A stretch of DNA of 64,000 bases from the NCBI GenBank assembly GCA_951813255.1, contig OX638353.1, positions 1,612,001 to 1,676,000 on the forward strand, given 5' to 3'. Both the position numbers and the translations under genes were made by a program. This stretch comes from an uncultured Dehalococcoidia bacterium. Lineage in GTDB: Bacteria > Chloroflexota > Dehalococcoidia > Lucifugimonadales > JAAXIE01. Shown piece by piece: positions 25,846 to 34,399 of the stretch (positions are counted from its first letter, which is position 1; each line of letters opens with the position of its first letter). Below the pieces are notes generated by a model, which had not been told where the DNA came from, ran no database searches, and saw only the letters and a list, made by a program, of their open reading frames with translations.

Positions 25846-26946
25846 ATGCAGCAGTCAGGTAGGCACACTAATCACCGAAGCCTGATCCCGCTGGCTTTAC
25901 TTGCATCGGTCGTTCCAGTGATGTTGCTCCTAGTCGCCTGTGGGGGTAATAACGAGGGTCTGTCCCGCGTCGAGGTCGAGGAGATAGTGCGGAAAGAGCT
26001 AGCCGAAGCTCCCACCCCACCTACGCCTGAGCGCGGACTCTCAGCCGCCGATGTTGAGGATGCCATCCGCAAGGCGATTGCGGAGATACCACAGCCGGAA
26101 CCCGGAATCACAACCGAGGATGCGGAGCGCATCGCCCGCGACGTAGTGGCCTCCATCCCGACCAAATCCGCTCCTGCCGAGTACACCAAGTTCTTCGTCC
26201 AAAACGCGATCAGCCTCTACGAAACCCAGGGCCTCGACGCGACCCTTGCGTACTACAACCGGGAGGGGAGCATCGACGGCCAATGGTACGTGTTCATTAT
26301 CGACGAGAACGACTTGGTGATTGCCCATCCCGACCCCGGCCGCCTGGGGTTGGACTTGAAGGGCCGGGTGAGTATCGACGCCAACCGCTACAACTTTGGT
26401 CCTGAGATGCTCTCGGCAACTGAGGAGGGCAAGTGGGTGTCCTACGTCTACCAGAACCCGGAAGGCGGCGGCATCACCCCGGGTGATCTAAGCAAGGTGG
26501 ACCTGAAGAACGCATGGGTGGTGCGTTACGACGGGTTGTTGTTCGCCTCCGGCTGGTACATCGACGTCGATCAGTTCACCAAAGACATCGTCGACAATGT
26601 TGTCGACCTGTTCAATTCGGAGGGACTGGATGGCACGGTCAAGTCCTTGAGCAACAACCCCGGAAGCATTCTGGGGGGAGTGGCAGAGTCCGCCGTGTCC
26701 TACAACGCCTCCGGCGTGGTCGAGGGGGAATGGTCGGTATTCATAGCCGACAGTAGCGGCAGCGTCGTGTTGCACTTCAACCCCGCGATGATCGGGAAAC
26801 GAATCAAAGACCTGCTCGGAGCGGATGCGTCAGCAATCGACGAAGAGGGTGCTTGGCTGACCTCGGAATCCATGCGTATCTGGGCTGTGAAGTCCCACGG
26901 CTGGGTGTTCGGGGCAGGCTGGCGCACTGACGCTCCTGGGAGTTAA
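25846..26946 (+). CDS. Lipoprotein with tandem Cache-type domains
   Basis: 366 residues. The N-terminus VVPVMLLLVACGG is a lipobox, so the protein is anchored outside the membrane. Residues 40-110 are acidic and helical. Two Cache-like halves follow, marked by GQWYVFIIDENDLVIAHPDP, YVYQNPEGG and SGWYIDV, and again by GEWSVFIADSSGSVVLHFNP and GAGWRTD. Cache domains bind small ligands. With no fused signalling domain it may act as a ligand-binding partner. A terminator lies 185 bp after the stop. Confidence 0.85.
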   Translation: MQQSGRHTNHRSLIPLALLASVVPVMLLLVACGGNNEGLSRVEVEEIVRKELAEAPTPPTPERGLSAADVEDAIRKAIAEIPQPEPGITTEDAERIARDVVASIPTKSAPAEYTKFFVQNAISLYETQGLDATLAYYNREGSIDGQWYVFIIDENDLVIAHPDPGRLGLDLKGRVSIDANRYNFGPEMLSATEEGKWVSYVYQNPEGGGITPGDLSKVDLKNAWVVRYDGLLFASGWYIDVDQFTKDIVDNVVDLFNSEGLDGTVKSLSNNPGSILGGVAESAVSYNASGVVEGEWSVFIADSSGSVVLHFNPAMIGKRIKDLLGADASAIDEEGAWLTSESMRIWAVKSHGWVFGAGWRTDAPGS

Positions 26947-27130
26947 GGGGGCGAGGATTGACGTTCGGCTTCTTGTTCTGCCAACGCAAAAAGCTCGCAC
27001 ATGTCGCCACGCAGTGCGCAACCGACTAACTCTCGTAGCGTACCCACCTCAATTGGTCCCCCGTGAACGGGACGGACATGGGTAAGACCTGCTAAAACGC
27101 AAGAAAGGGCCGCATACATGAACCAGCCAG

Positions 27131-27170
27131 GGGAAGGGCATCGCTTCATCAGCGATGCCCTTCCCATTTT
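27131..27170 (+). terminator. Strong rho-independent terminator
   Basis: A perfect 15-bp stem (GGGAAGGGCATCGCT with AGCGATGCCCTTCCC), loop TCATC, then ATTTTG. It ends the transcript of the Ig-like protein and Cache lipoprotein. The T-tract exists only on the plus side. Confidence 0.8.
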
Positions 27171-27179
27171 GCGTGTCGG

Positions 27180-27437
27180 CCTAGCGTCCTGCGCCAACCG
27201 GCTAAAGCCTTCGTCTACTCCTTCGTCAGGGAGATTCAGGTCAAGCCCGGCAAGGCTGGCATCATCTACTCGATGCCTACACCAGAGGACAGCCCGTTAG
27301 GAGGAGCGGACTCCGTTGAAATCGCCCTCAATGGCGGAGTTCGCAAATCGGTACGTCATGGTGGGCCGTGTAAGACTGAAAATAGGAACTCCGTGGGAGA
27401 TCCTCATTTGAGGAACAGGTCGGTTCCTCCTGATTAG
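27180..27437 (+). pseudogene. Large serine recombinase C-terminal fragment
   Basis: Reads KAFVYSFVREIQVKPGKAGI, then IYSMPTPEDSPLGGADSVEI and ALNGGVRKSVRHGGP. This is the characteristic tail of large serine recombinases. The rest is absent, and the frame ends at 27437 after unrelated residues. Together with the N-terminal pieces at 18.4-19.1 kb, it shows that such integrases were active here. Confidence 0.75.
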
Positions 27438-27636
27438 GCCACGAGCCACCGGCCCGCGAAGGTTGGAGGCTTAACATCACATAGGGGGCGGCGGCCAGTC
27501 CACAACCCAACGAGAGCAGTGCAGCGCCAACAATTAACATTGCGTTCTGCGAAGGCAAGGCAGTCGCGTCACTTTCGCCCACGTACCCCAAAACTGTGAA
27601 AGCCAACAGAAGCGTCAGCAATGGGCCGCTTTTCAA
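27328..27636 (-). CDS. Possible small membrane protein
   Basis: 102 residues from a TTG start: KSGPLLTLLLAFTVLGYVG and NAMLIVGAALLSLGCGLAAA form two hydrophobic helices. No family or good ribosome-binding site is seen, and its 3' part overlaps the recombinase remnant on the other strand. It may be chance. Confidence 0.3.
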   Translation of the reverse strand: MKSGPLLTLLLAFTVLGYVGESDATALPSQNAMLIVGAALLSLGCGLAAAPYVMLSLQPSRAGGSWPNQEEPTCSSNEDLPRSSYFQSYTAHHDVPICELRH

Positions 27637-27772
27637 CTGTCCCGTTGATCGACATCGGGCTGCTCAGGATCGTCCCCAGGCTCCTCTAGCCGGTGCGACA
27701 GTCCTGGAAGATGTATCCGGGACTGCGACGATGATTCTCCACCCACGTTGCGGGACCAGCTCGGCCAGCGTC

Positions 27773-28747
27773 TCAAGCACCCGTTCGAAGACGAGGGTCC
27801 AATACGTCGCGCAACGCATCGCCGAAAAGGTTGAACCCAAATACAGTAATGCTTACCGCGATACTGGGGACCACCACCAGCCAAGGGGAAACGGCCACAT
27901 AGCGTTGCCCAGCCGCCCCCAACATGCCACCCCATGAGGGGACATCAGGAGGCGTGCCAACGCCGAGGAAGCTTAAAGCTGCCTCGATTACGATCGTAAA
28001 ACCTAGGTTCGCGGTAGCGAAGACGATATATGGAGGCATGCAGTTTGGAATCATATGATGCAGAATCATCCGGCTATGCCCAGCCCCTAGAGCACGGGCG
28101 GCCAACAGATAGTCGGTCTCCTTGATCGCCAAAGCTTGGGATCGGATGATTCGAGCGGCTCCCGGCACTAATATCGCCACCAACGCAATTATGACGTTCC
28201 GAATAGACGGGCCCGCGATAGCCACAATGGAAAGCGCTAGTATGATCGCGGGGAAAGCCTGCATTGCATCCACCAAACGTTGCACGGCCAAGTCAAACTT
28301 GCCCCCAAAATAGGAGCTGACCACACCAATCAGCGCGCCCAGCGTCACTCCGATCGCTACGCTGACGAAACTCACAAAGAGTGAGATGCGCGCTCCATAT
28401 AGGACTCGACTAAGGACATCCCTCCCTAGTTGATCTGCGCCAAACCAGAAAGTTTTGCCCACGTCTAAGGCATTATCCCCGGTGTCAGCAATGGTTGTCC
28501 CCGGTGGAGCATACTTATAGTGCTCCGTGTCAACGATGTGTGGCGCATAAGGATCGAAGGGAGCAACCGCGGGTGCCAATATGGCTACAAGAATCATGCC
28601 TAGGAGGATGATCGCTCCAGCTGCGCCTAGAGGTTTTCTCCGGGAGAAGTGGGCTATGATTCGCGCTGAGCCGCGTACCCACGCCCTTCGCATTCGTAGA
28701 GTTGAAGTCTTATCCAGCATTCCCGCCACCAGGCCGCTCTTAGGCAT
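27773..28747 (-). CDS. Peptide/nickel-type ABC permease (DppC-like)
   Basis: 324 residues. N-terminal domain LGAAGAIILLGMILVAILAP, then the OppC/DppC-type segment HWFGADQLGRDVLSRVLYGA in degenerate form (FWFGADQLGRDVLSRVLYGA), and the EAA loop ARALGAGHSRMILHHMIPN. Five or six membrane helices. It forms the inner-membrane channel with the DppB-like protein. ATG 28747 overlaps the stop of that gene by eight bases. No ATPase genes (dppD/dppF) follow, so the energy subunits must lie elsewhere. Confidence 0.9.
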   Translation of the reverse strand: MPKSGLVAGMLDKTSTLRMRRAWVRGSARIIAHFSRRKPLGAAGAIILLGMILVAILAPAVAPFDPYAPHIVDTEHYKYAPPGTTIADTGDNALDVGKTFWFGADQLGRDVLSRVLYGARISLFVSFVSVAIGVTLGALIGVVSSYFGGKFDLAVQRLVDAMQAFPAIILALSIVAIAGPSIRNVIIALVAILVPGAARIIRSQALAIKETDYLLAARALGAGHSRMILHHMIPNCMPPYIVFATANLGFTIVIEAALSFLGVGTPPDVPSWGGMLGAAGQRYVAVSPWLVVVPSIAVSITVFGFNLFGDALRDVLDPRLRTGA

Positions 28748-29699
28748 AACGGATCTTCGGATCCAGCCAAGCATAGAGCAAATCCACCGCCAGATTGACG
28801 GCCAATATACATAGGGCAAAGACCAATACGACTGCTTGTATTAGGGTGTAATTACGCGCGATGACAGCATCTAATAGAAGAAGGCCCATACCGTGGATGG
28901 CAAAAATTCTCTCGATGATGATAGTGCCACCCAGCAGGAAGCCAAATGACCACCCGGAAACAGTGACTATAGGCAACATTGCGTTTCTCAACGCATGAAC
29001 GTAGATTACCGTACGTTCTCTCAGCCCCTTTGCCCGAGCAGTCCGGATGTAGTCGTCTCGCATTACTTCGAGCAACGATGAGCGAGTTACCCTGGCGGTA
29101 AAGTTCATCTGGAAAAAAGCTAGAGTTATAGCAGGAAAGAACATCTGCTGGACGTTCTGCCATGGGTCATCCCATAAATTGGCGTAGTCCAAAGGCGGGA
29201 ACCAGCCAAACACATGGACAAGAACATATATGACCACCAATCCCGTTACGAAAATCGGCACGCTGATCCCGGTAAATGTAAATATCCTGGCTGCATAGTC
29301 CACTAATGAGTCTTGGTGGAGGGCCGATACTGCACCCAAAGGCACTGCAATCACCAGGCTGAGAACGGTGGCAAGGATGGCCAATTCGATGGTCAGTGGT
29401 AGTCTTGGGACGATTTCGTCGGCAACCTTAGTGTTGGAATAAAGGGATGTTCCCAAGTCCCCACGGGTTATGTCCCAAATCCAATTCTTGTACTGTTCGT
29501 AAATGGGCTTGTCCGTACCGAGCTCTTGGCGGAGATTGTCCAAGTCCTGTTGCGTGTAGGAGCCTTCGCCCGATATGCCCGTTAACCTGAGAAGAGCCGG
29601 GTCGCCCGGAATGACTCTCATGAGCAGAAAAACGCCGAGCGTGACAAGGAATACCGTAGGAATAAAGAGCATGAACCTGATGGCAATGTACCGTGGCAA
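28740..29699 (-). CDS. Peptide/nickel-type ABC permease (DppB-like)
   Basis: About 319 residues. YIAIRFMLFIPTVFLVTLGV and LLMRVIPGDPALL form the typical N-terminus; the EAA loop is TARAKGLRERTVIYVHALRN. Six membrane helices are expected. No ATG fits; a TTG at 29699 with AGGGGGG just upstream gives the normal length. The longer open frame to 29864 adds about 55 residues unlike the family. It is co-translated with the DppC-like gene and sits downstream of the binding protein. Confidence 0.88.
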   Translation of the reverse strand: MPRYIAIRFMLFIPTVFLVTLGVFLLMRVIPGDPALLRLTGISGEGSYTQQDLDNLRQELGTDKPIYEQYKNWIWDITRGDLGTSLYSNTKVADEIVPRLPLTIELAILATVLSLVIAVPLGAVSALHQDSLVDYAARIFTFTGISVPIFVTGLVVIYVLVHVFGWFPPLDYANLWDDPWQNVQQMFFPAITLAFFQMNFTARVTRSSLLEVMRDDYIRTARAKGLRERTVIYVHALRNAMLPIVTVSGWSFGFLLGGTIIIERIFAIHGMGLLLLDAVIARNYTLIQAVVLVFALCILAVNLAVDLLYAWLDPKIRYA

Positions 29700-30153
29700 T
29701 AGCCCCCCTGAGAACGGTGAACTTCCGACGGTAGGAGTATCCGGTGAACAGCTAAGCCGGTGGTGGGGCGGGCTATACGCAGGGATCACATGGGAGGAAG
29801 GGGGGTAGTTGCTGAGCCAACGGGCGCACTGTGACTGCCGGGCTGCCGGCAAAGTCGAAGCCACCCAACGCTATCCCGTGCTTCATCCCAGATGGACAAG
29901 TGTCATAGTCGAATACGAATCCGCGGTGGCGGGAAGGGCTGCTAGGTCCACTGTGACAAAACTAACTTCGTTGGCGGCTCTCCCGTCTCCCCGCCATTGT
30001 ACGCCTACCCGCCCTTATATCGGGGGTCCCAGCCGCCGCGGGATCCAAGCCCGCTGTGTGGCATCGGTCCTTACCAGCTTCCATTCGGCAGGTATGTCCC
30101 CCTCAGGCATCTTGTGGTAAGGGCGCATATTGGTGGCTGAAGCTTACCCTGAA
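29700..30153. other. Spacer between permease and binding protein
   Basis: No gene seen. The 454-bp gap is long for an operon of this type. The permeases may have their own promoter or be transcribed through from the binding-protein gene. I see no clear promoter. Confidence 0.4.
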
Positions 30154-31992
30154 CTACTGCTCCGCAAACCACATGTGCTCGTTCTTGTTCACTATTTGGC
30201 CACTGGGCTTGGCCACATATCCCCCAGCCTCAGTCCTTATATGCTTACCGACTATCTGGTGACCACCGGACCAGTTGGTAGTTATGTAGGGATCCTGTCC
30301 ATTGACCCCCACAAGAATATCCTCCATTTCCCTTAGGATAGCCGCTCGCCGCACACGATCTTGCTCCTTGGTCTGTTGGTCGAACAGTTCTAAGAACCTC
30401 TCATCTTGCCACCGCGTGTAATTCCGGGTGCCCGGTCCGTAGATGGCATTCACCCAGTCATCAGGATCAGGGATGTTATAGGCATAGCCCCATGCAGCTA
30501 GGTCATAGCTGCCACTCGTGAAGCCGCCGATCGCCGTTGGGACATCCACAGTATTGATTTCAATCTCGACGCCGAGGTTGCGCCTCATCTGAGCGACCCA
30601 TAGCTGCGTGCGGTCACTTTCGATCGTGACGCTGGTGGCAAGGAGCGTTCTCTTTCCCAACGTTGAAGGCGGATCATATCCAGCCTGAGCCAAGAGTGCT
30701 TTGGCATCGGCGATATCTTCCTCTTTGGTCCTGGTACTTCCAGGAATGCCGCCGTAACCTGGCAACTCAGCTAGTTCCTCTGGCGTGCGTCCGTACCAGC
30801 TTCCTGTTGGGAAGGGAGCACCGTAGGTAAAGGCATCCCCGAACGTCTTCTGCATTTCATCCTGATCAGTTGCCAGCCGGAGTGCATTTATTACTCGCAG
30901 ATCGTCCCAGGGCTCTTTCTCCACGTTGGCGAACATGTGGAGTCCCAAGGTCTGATCGGTGAAGAAAATTTCGAACTTGTCGCCTGCGTCCTCCACTATC
31001 TTGTTCGCATCATCGATTTGAATGGAAGTGCCCGTATAGGCCATGTCGAGACGACCGCCAAGAAAGGCTGCTGCTGCAGTACCGGGGTCCGTTATGTTGA
31101 AGGCCGTCATAGCGTCCCAATAAGGGAGACCATCTTTGAAGTAGTCAGGGTTCCGTTCGTGGGTGAAACGGTCCCCGGGACGTTGTTCGCTCTTCATGAA
31201 GGGTCCACTGCCGACAATGTTATCCCAGAGGTTTATGTCCGTGCCCGCGTCAATTAGATGCTTGGGGACAACCTTCATGAAATCAACGGCTAGGAAGCGT
31301 ATGAAAGAGGCGGAAGGATTTTTCAGGGTCACCTTCACGGTGGTGCTGTCTACGACCTCGGCTCTTTCCAGGGAGGCCCGGAGCAAACCTGTTCTGGGTC
31401 TGTTCGCCCCTTCTTCAATCATTCGATTGATGCTGAATGCCACGTCGTCGGCATCCAACGCTTCGCCATCCTGCCATTTGATGCCTTCGATGATATGGAA
31501 GATGTAGGTAGTGCCAGCATCTTCGAGGTCCCAAGACCCCGCCAAGTCGCCAATTATTTGATCAGGTCTAATGGGGTCATACTCAACCACCTGATTGTAG
31601 AGAGGGCTCGCAGCGGCATTGGCAGAAAGATTACCTGCTTGGTGAGGGTCCCACGCTTCCGGTGGTGCAAAGGCCAGCATTTGGGCTGTACCGCCGTGGA
31701 TGCCGATCACCTCAGGGACAGGGGTGGCAACGGGAGATGGGACCGCGGTTGGTGTCGGTGCCGTCTCAGCGACCGGAGCGTCAGTCGGTTGCGGAGGTGT
31801 AGAAGTTGCTTGAGGAGCCGTGGCAGGCGTAGTGGAGGTAGGAGATACGGAGGTGGGTGCTGCAGTGGGTTCGGGCGTATCTACTGGGGTGGGGGAGGCT
31901 GCATCACCGCAGGCCACAGGAATTAGGAGGAGCAAAGCTACGAAAAGTCCAAATAGATGCCGGCGTCTGACGAGGCCTAGATACTTCAACAT
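30154..31992 (-). CDS. ABC transporter substrate-binding lipoprotein (SBP family 5)
   Basis: 612 residues. Lipobox LLLLIPVACGD, then a ~70-residue Pro/Thr/Ala linker (PTPVDTPEPTAAPTSVSP), then the family 5 solute-binding fold: WDLEDAGTTYIFHIIEGIKW, DGEALDADDVAFSINRM, GSGPFMKSEQRPGDRF. The family binds oligopeptides, nickel or other organic molecules. The neighbouring Rieske oxygenases suggest a catabolic substrate, but that is inference. The start at 31992 gives a good signal sequence. Confidence 0.92.
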   Translation of the reverse strand: MLKYLGLVRRRHLFGLFVALLLLIPVACGDAASPTPVDTPEPTAAPTSVSPTSTTPATAPQATSTPPQPTDAPVAETAPTPTAVPSPVATPVPEVIGIHGGTAQMLAFAPPEAWDPHQAGNLSANAAASPLYNQVVEYDPIRPDQIIGDLAGSWDLEDAGTTYIFHIIEGIKWQDGEALDADDVAFSINRMIEEGANRPRTGLLRASLERAEVVDSTTVKVTLKNPSASFIRFLAVDFMKVVPKHLIDAGTDINLWDNIVGSGPFMKSEQRPGDRFTHERNPDYFKDGLPYWDAMTAFNITDPGTAAAAFLGGRLDMAYTGTSIQIDDANKIVEDAGDKFEIFFTDQTLGLHMFANVEKEPWDDLRVINALRLATDQDEMQKTFGDAFTYGAPFPTGSWYGRTPEELAELPGYGGIPGSTRTKEEDIADAKALLAQAGYDPPSTLGKRTLLATSVTIESDRTQLWVAQMRRNLGVEIEINTVDVPTAIGGFTSGSYDLAAWGYAYNIPDPDDWVNAIYGPGTRNYTRWQDERFLELFDQQTKEQDRVRRAAILREMEDILVGVNGQDPYITTNWSGGHQIVGKHIRTEAGGYVAKPSGQIVNKNEHMWFAEQ

Positions 31993-32508
31993 CGCACTAC
32001 CTTACATGGACTTCTTAGGTTGTCGCTGTCTCTTGTCACATACCGCACTCTTGATAGCTGAATGTAGCGATGGACATCGGGGGAATGGTCATCGCCAGCA
32101 GCGATTGGGTGAGTCTAGTGTTGGTGGGGGAGGCTGTCAACACGGGATATGGTTGGGCGGTAGGGCACTAACGTCGGCGGTAGGGCAGCCAGCAGGTGAT
32201 CTGAGAGCGCTGAATCAAGGGCATAGGGAGGAACAAGGGGCGAGACCGGGCGGACTAGAGATAGGCCGGTCTGTTGCCCTTCCAGGGTGTCCGGTAGCCG
32301 ACCATACCCACCAGATGCCAAGGTGGGAAGCTTCTTCAAGGGGACATCAAGGCAGATGCGTCGAGTCACCACTACCTAGAAGCCCGCAGCCCTGCCTTAG
32401 CTTGGCTAGAGCCCATTGACGTCTGCACGGGCATCGTGTTTTGATTGGCCCCGTCACGGCTGATAACGTGCAAACATACATATCTGTACAGATTCAGAGG
32501 ACGTGCGA
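31993..32508. other. Divergent control region between transporter and oxygenase
   Basis: No gene seen. Contains the promoters of the divergent binding-protein and Rieske genes and the 12-bp palindrome at 32482-32493. Confidence 0.5.
32482..32493. promoter_or_regulatory. Perfect 12-bp palindrome, candidate operator
   Basis: ATCTGTACAGAT is a perfect palindrome 15 bases before the ATG of the Rieske oxygenase. The position suggests a repressor-binding site (GntR- or FCD-like regulators use similar cores), but no regulator gene is next to it. Confidence 0.5.
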
Positions 32509-33807
32509 ATGACAGCCCGACCATCTGTGGACTATAACGGACTGATCTCAGACGAGCCCAGCCACTTCAAGGTGAGCGGCCGGCTGTACCATGAGCCAGC
32601 GGTGTTCGACGAGGAGATGGACAAGATATTCCATCGTGGCTGGGTTTTCGTCGGGCACGAGACCGAGGTGTCGAAGGCAGGTGATTTCGCGACACGTATG
32701 ATAGGCCTCCAGCCCGTCATTATGACCCGCGACAAAGAGGATCACTTACATATGTTGATGAACCGTTGTCGCCACCGTTCCGCGACGGTGTGCCAAGAGG
32801 AATACGGTAATGCCACCAGCTTCCAATGCCCTTATCATGGTTGGACCTATGCCAGCAACGGGGACCTGACACGAGTCCCCTTTAGGTCGGGCATAGCTGG
32901 ATATCTCGATTCTTTCCGTCAGGAAGACTATGGCCTCGCTCGAGTGCCCCGGGTGGGTAACTACAGGGGGTTCATCTTCGCCAGCCTCAGCCCCAAAGGA
33001 GTCCCCTTTGAAGAATATCTAGGACGGGCCGCAGAATACATCGATCGCTATTGCGACATGGCCCCCGATGGCGAGATATTCTCTACAGCTGGCAGGCATC
33101 GCATGTTGGTACAATCCAACTGGAAGCTACAGGTAGAGAATCTGACCGATGCTTACCATGTGTCCTTCGCCCACCAGTCAGCTATCCGCCGACATGACAG
33201 AGACAGCTCCATTGTAAAAGTAGATGACCCCCGGATATACCTGAGGGATATAGGCGGCGGCCACACAGTGGACGACCGTTTTACAGGCAACCGTTCCTTG
33301 GGCGAGAAGGCGACAGGCCGTCACACTGGTGGTATGGGGACCTTGGAACCCAGCGTAGTGGCTGCTGTAGGAGAGCGCCTCGGCATGAAGGAAGCCAAGC
33401 GTATCGCTCAGGGAGGCCCGCCTCATATCATGGTGTTTCCTAACTTCATGTTGCTGTTCAACGGCTATCGCATGATACAGCCCGTGAAGCCGGACCTTAC
33501 CTACATCTACTACTATCCGACCTTCCTGAAGGGCGCCAGTGAAGAGGTCAACCTCTCGCGCTTGAGGGCTCAAGAAAACGCGTTCGGACCGGGTGGCTTT
33601 ATCAATCCCGATGACATGGACATTTTCACTCGCATTCAGCGTGGCACCGACGCTCAGGTAGATGACTGGTCGGTACTCGACCGCAGCTACGACGAGTCCA
33701 TGCAGACGGATGAGTTCGGCGTCCCCGCGCTAACTTCCCAGAATTTGGGCGAGACGCCTCAACGGGCCATCTGGCGTCACTATAAGCATGTCATGATGCA
33801 GTCCTAA
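32509..33807 (+). CDS. Rieske ring-hydroxylating oxygenase, alpha subunit
   Basis: 432 residues. The Rieske [2Fe-2S] site is CRHRSATVCQEE...CPYHGW (about residues 86-109). The mononuclear iron site is in NLTDAYHVSFAHQ with a later Asp. The enzyme takes electrons from a separate reductase and adds O2 to an aromatic or related substrate. ATG 32509 has AGAGGA upstream and is preferred to GTG 32503. The beta-subunit gene follows after 59 bp, so this is an alpha/beta enzyme. No ferredoxin or reductase gene is in the window. Confidence 0.93.
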   Translation: MTARPSVDYNGLISDEPSHFKVSGRLYHEPAVFDEEMDKIFHRGWVFVGHETEVSKAGDFATRMIGLQPVIMTRDKEDHLHMLMNRCRHRSATVCQEEYGNATSFQCPYHGWTYASNGDLTRVPFRSGIAGYLDSFRQEDYGLARVPRVGNYRGFIFASLSPKGVPFEEYLGRAAEYIDRYCDMAPDGEIFSTAGRHRMLVQSNWKLQVENLTDAYHVSFAHQSAIRRHDRDSSIVKVDDPRIYLRDIGGGHTVDDRFTGNRSLGEKATGRHTGGMGTLEPSVVAAVGERLGMKEAKRIAQGGPPHIMVFPNFMLLFNGYRMIQPVKPDLTYIYYYPTFLKGASEEVNLSRLRAQENAFGPGGFINPDDMDIFTRIQRGTDAQVDDWSVLDRSYDESMQTDEFGVPALTSQNLGETPQRAIWRHYKHVMMQS

Positions 33808-33866
33808 AATGGCCGCGTGGCATATGCGAAGTGCCCCAATGACCTCTATTTGTGGTAAATGAACGC

Positions 33867-34352
33867 ATGGCTATCGACCGCTCCGCAATCGAAAACTTCA
33901 TCTATCGCGAAGCTCGCTTCATGGACCTGCATCTCTATGATCAATGGGAAGCCCTGTGGGCGGATGATGCCCTCTACTGGGTGCCCTGCGACGGGGATGA
34001 CACTGATCCCCTCCAGCATATATCGATAATCTACGCCGATCGATCCGGGATCGCTGCTCGCATTGCTCGCCTCAAGACAGGAGCCGCTTGGTCTCAGGAA
34101 CCGAAATCAAACTTGCGCCGAGTTGTTTCCAATATCGAGACGATAGAAGATGGGAGTGGTGCGATTACTGTGCACTCCAATTTCTTCCTCTACGAGGTGC
34201 GCCGGCGCAGTGTAGATGTTTGGCACAACATATGGGCTGGCAGTTCAACGCACAAGCTGATCCCCGATGGCGAGGACTTCAAGATAACCTACAAGAAAGT
34301 CTTGCTGGTCAACGACGCCGTGGAAATGCCAGGTCTCTGGTTCCTTGTCTGA
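33867..34352 (+). CDS. Ring-hydroxylating oxygenase, beta subunit
   Basis: 161 residues with the SnoaL-like fold of aromatic-ring dioxygenase small subunits: IENFIYREARFMDLHLYDQW, EALWADDALYWVPC, then RNR-like VVSNIETIEDG and a Leu/Trp-rich end. The subunit is structural and supports the alpha hexamer. The start could be GTG 33852 or ATG 33867; neither has a strong ribosome-binding site. Confidence 0.88.
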   Translation: MAIDRSAIENFIYREARFMDLHLYDQWEALWADDALYWVPCDGDDTDPLQHISIIYADRSGIAARIARLKTGAAWSQEPKSNLRRVVSNIETIEDGSGAITVHSNFFLYEVRRRSVDVWHNIWAGSSTHKLIPDGEDFKITYKKVLLVNDAVEMPGLWFLV

Positions 34353-34399
34353 CACAAGCGCCGTGTTCCCCCCAAGCCCGGTCTTATCTCTGACTTGCC

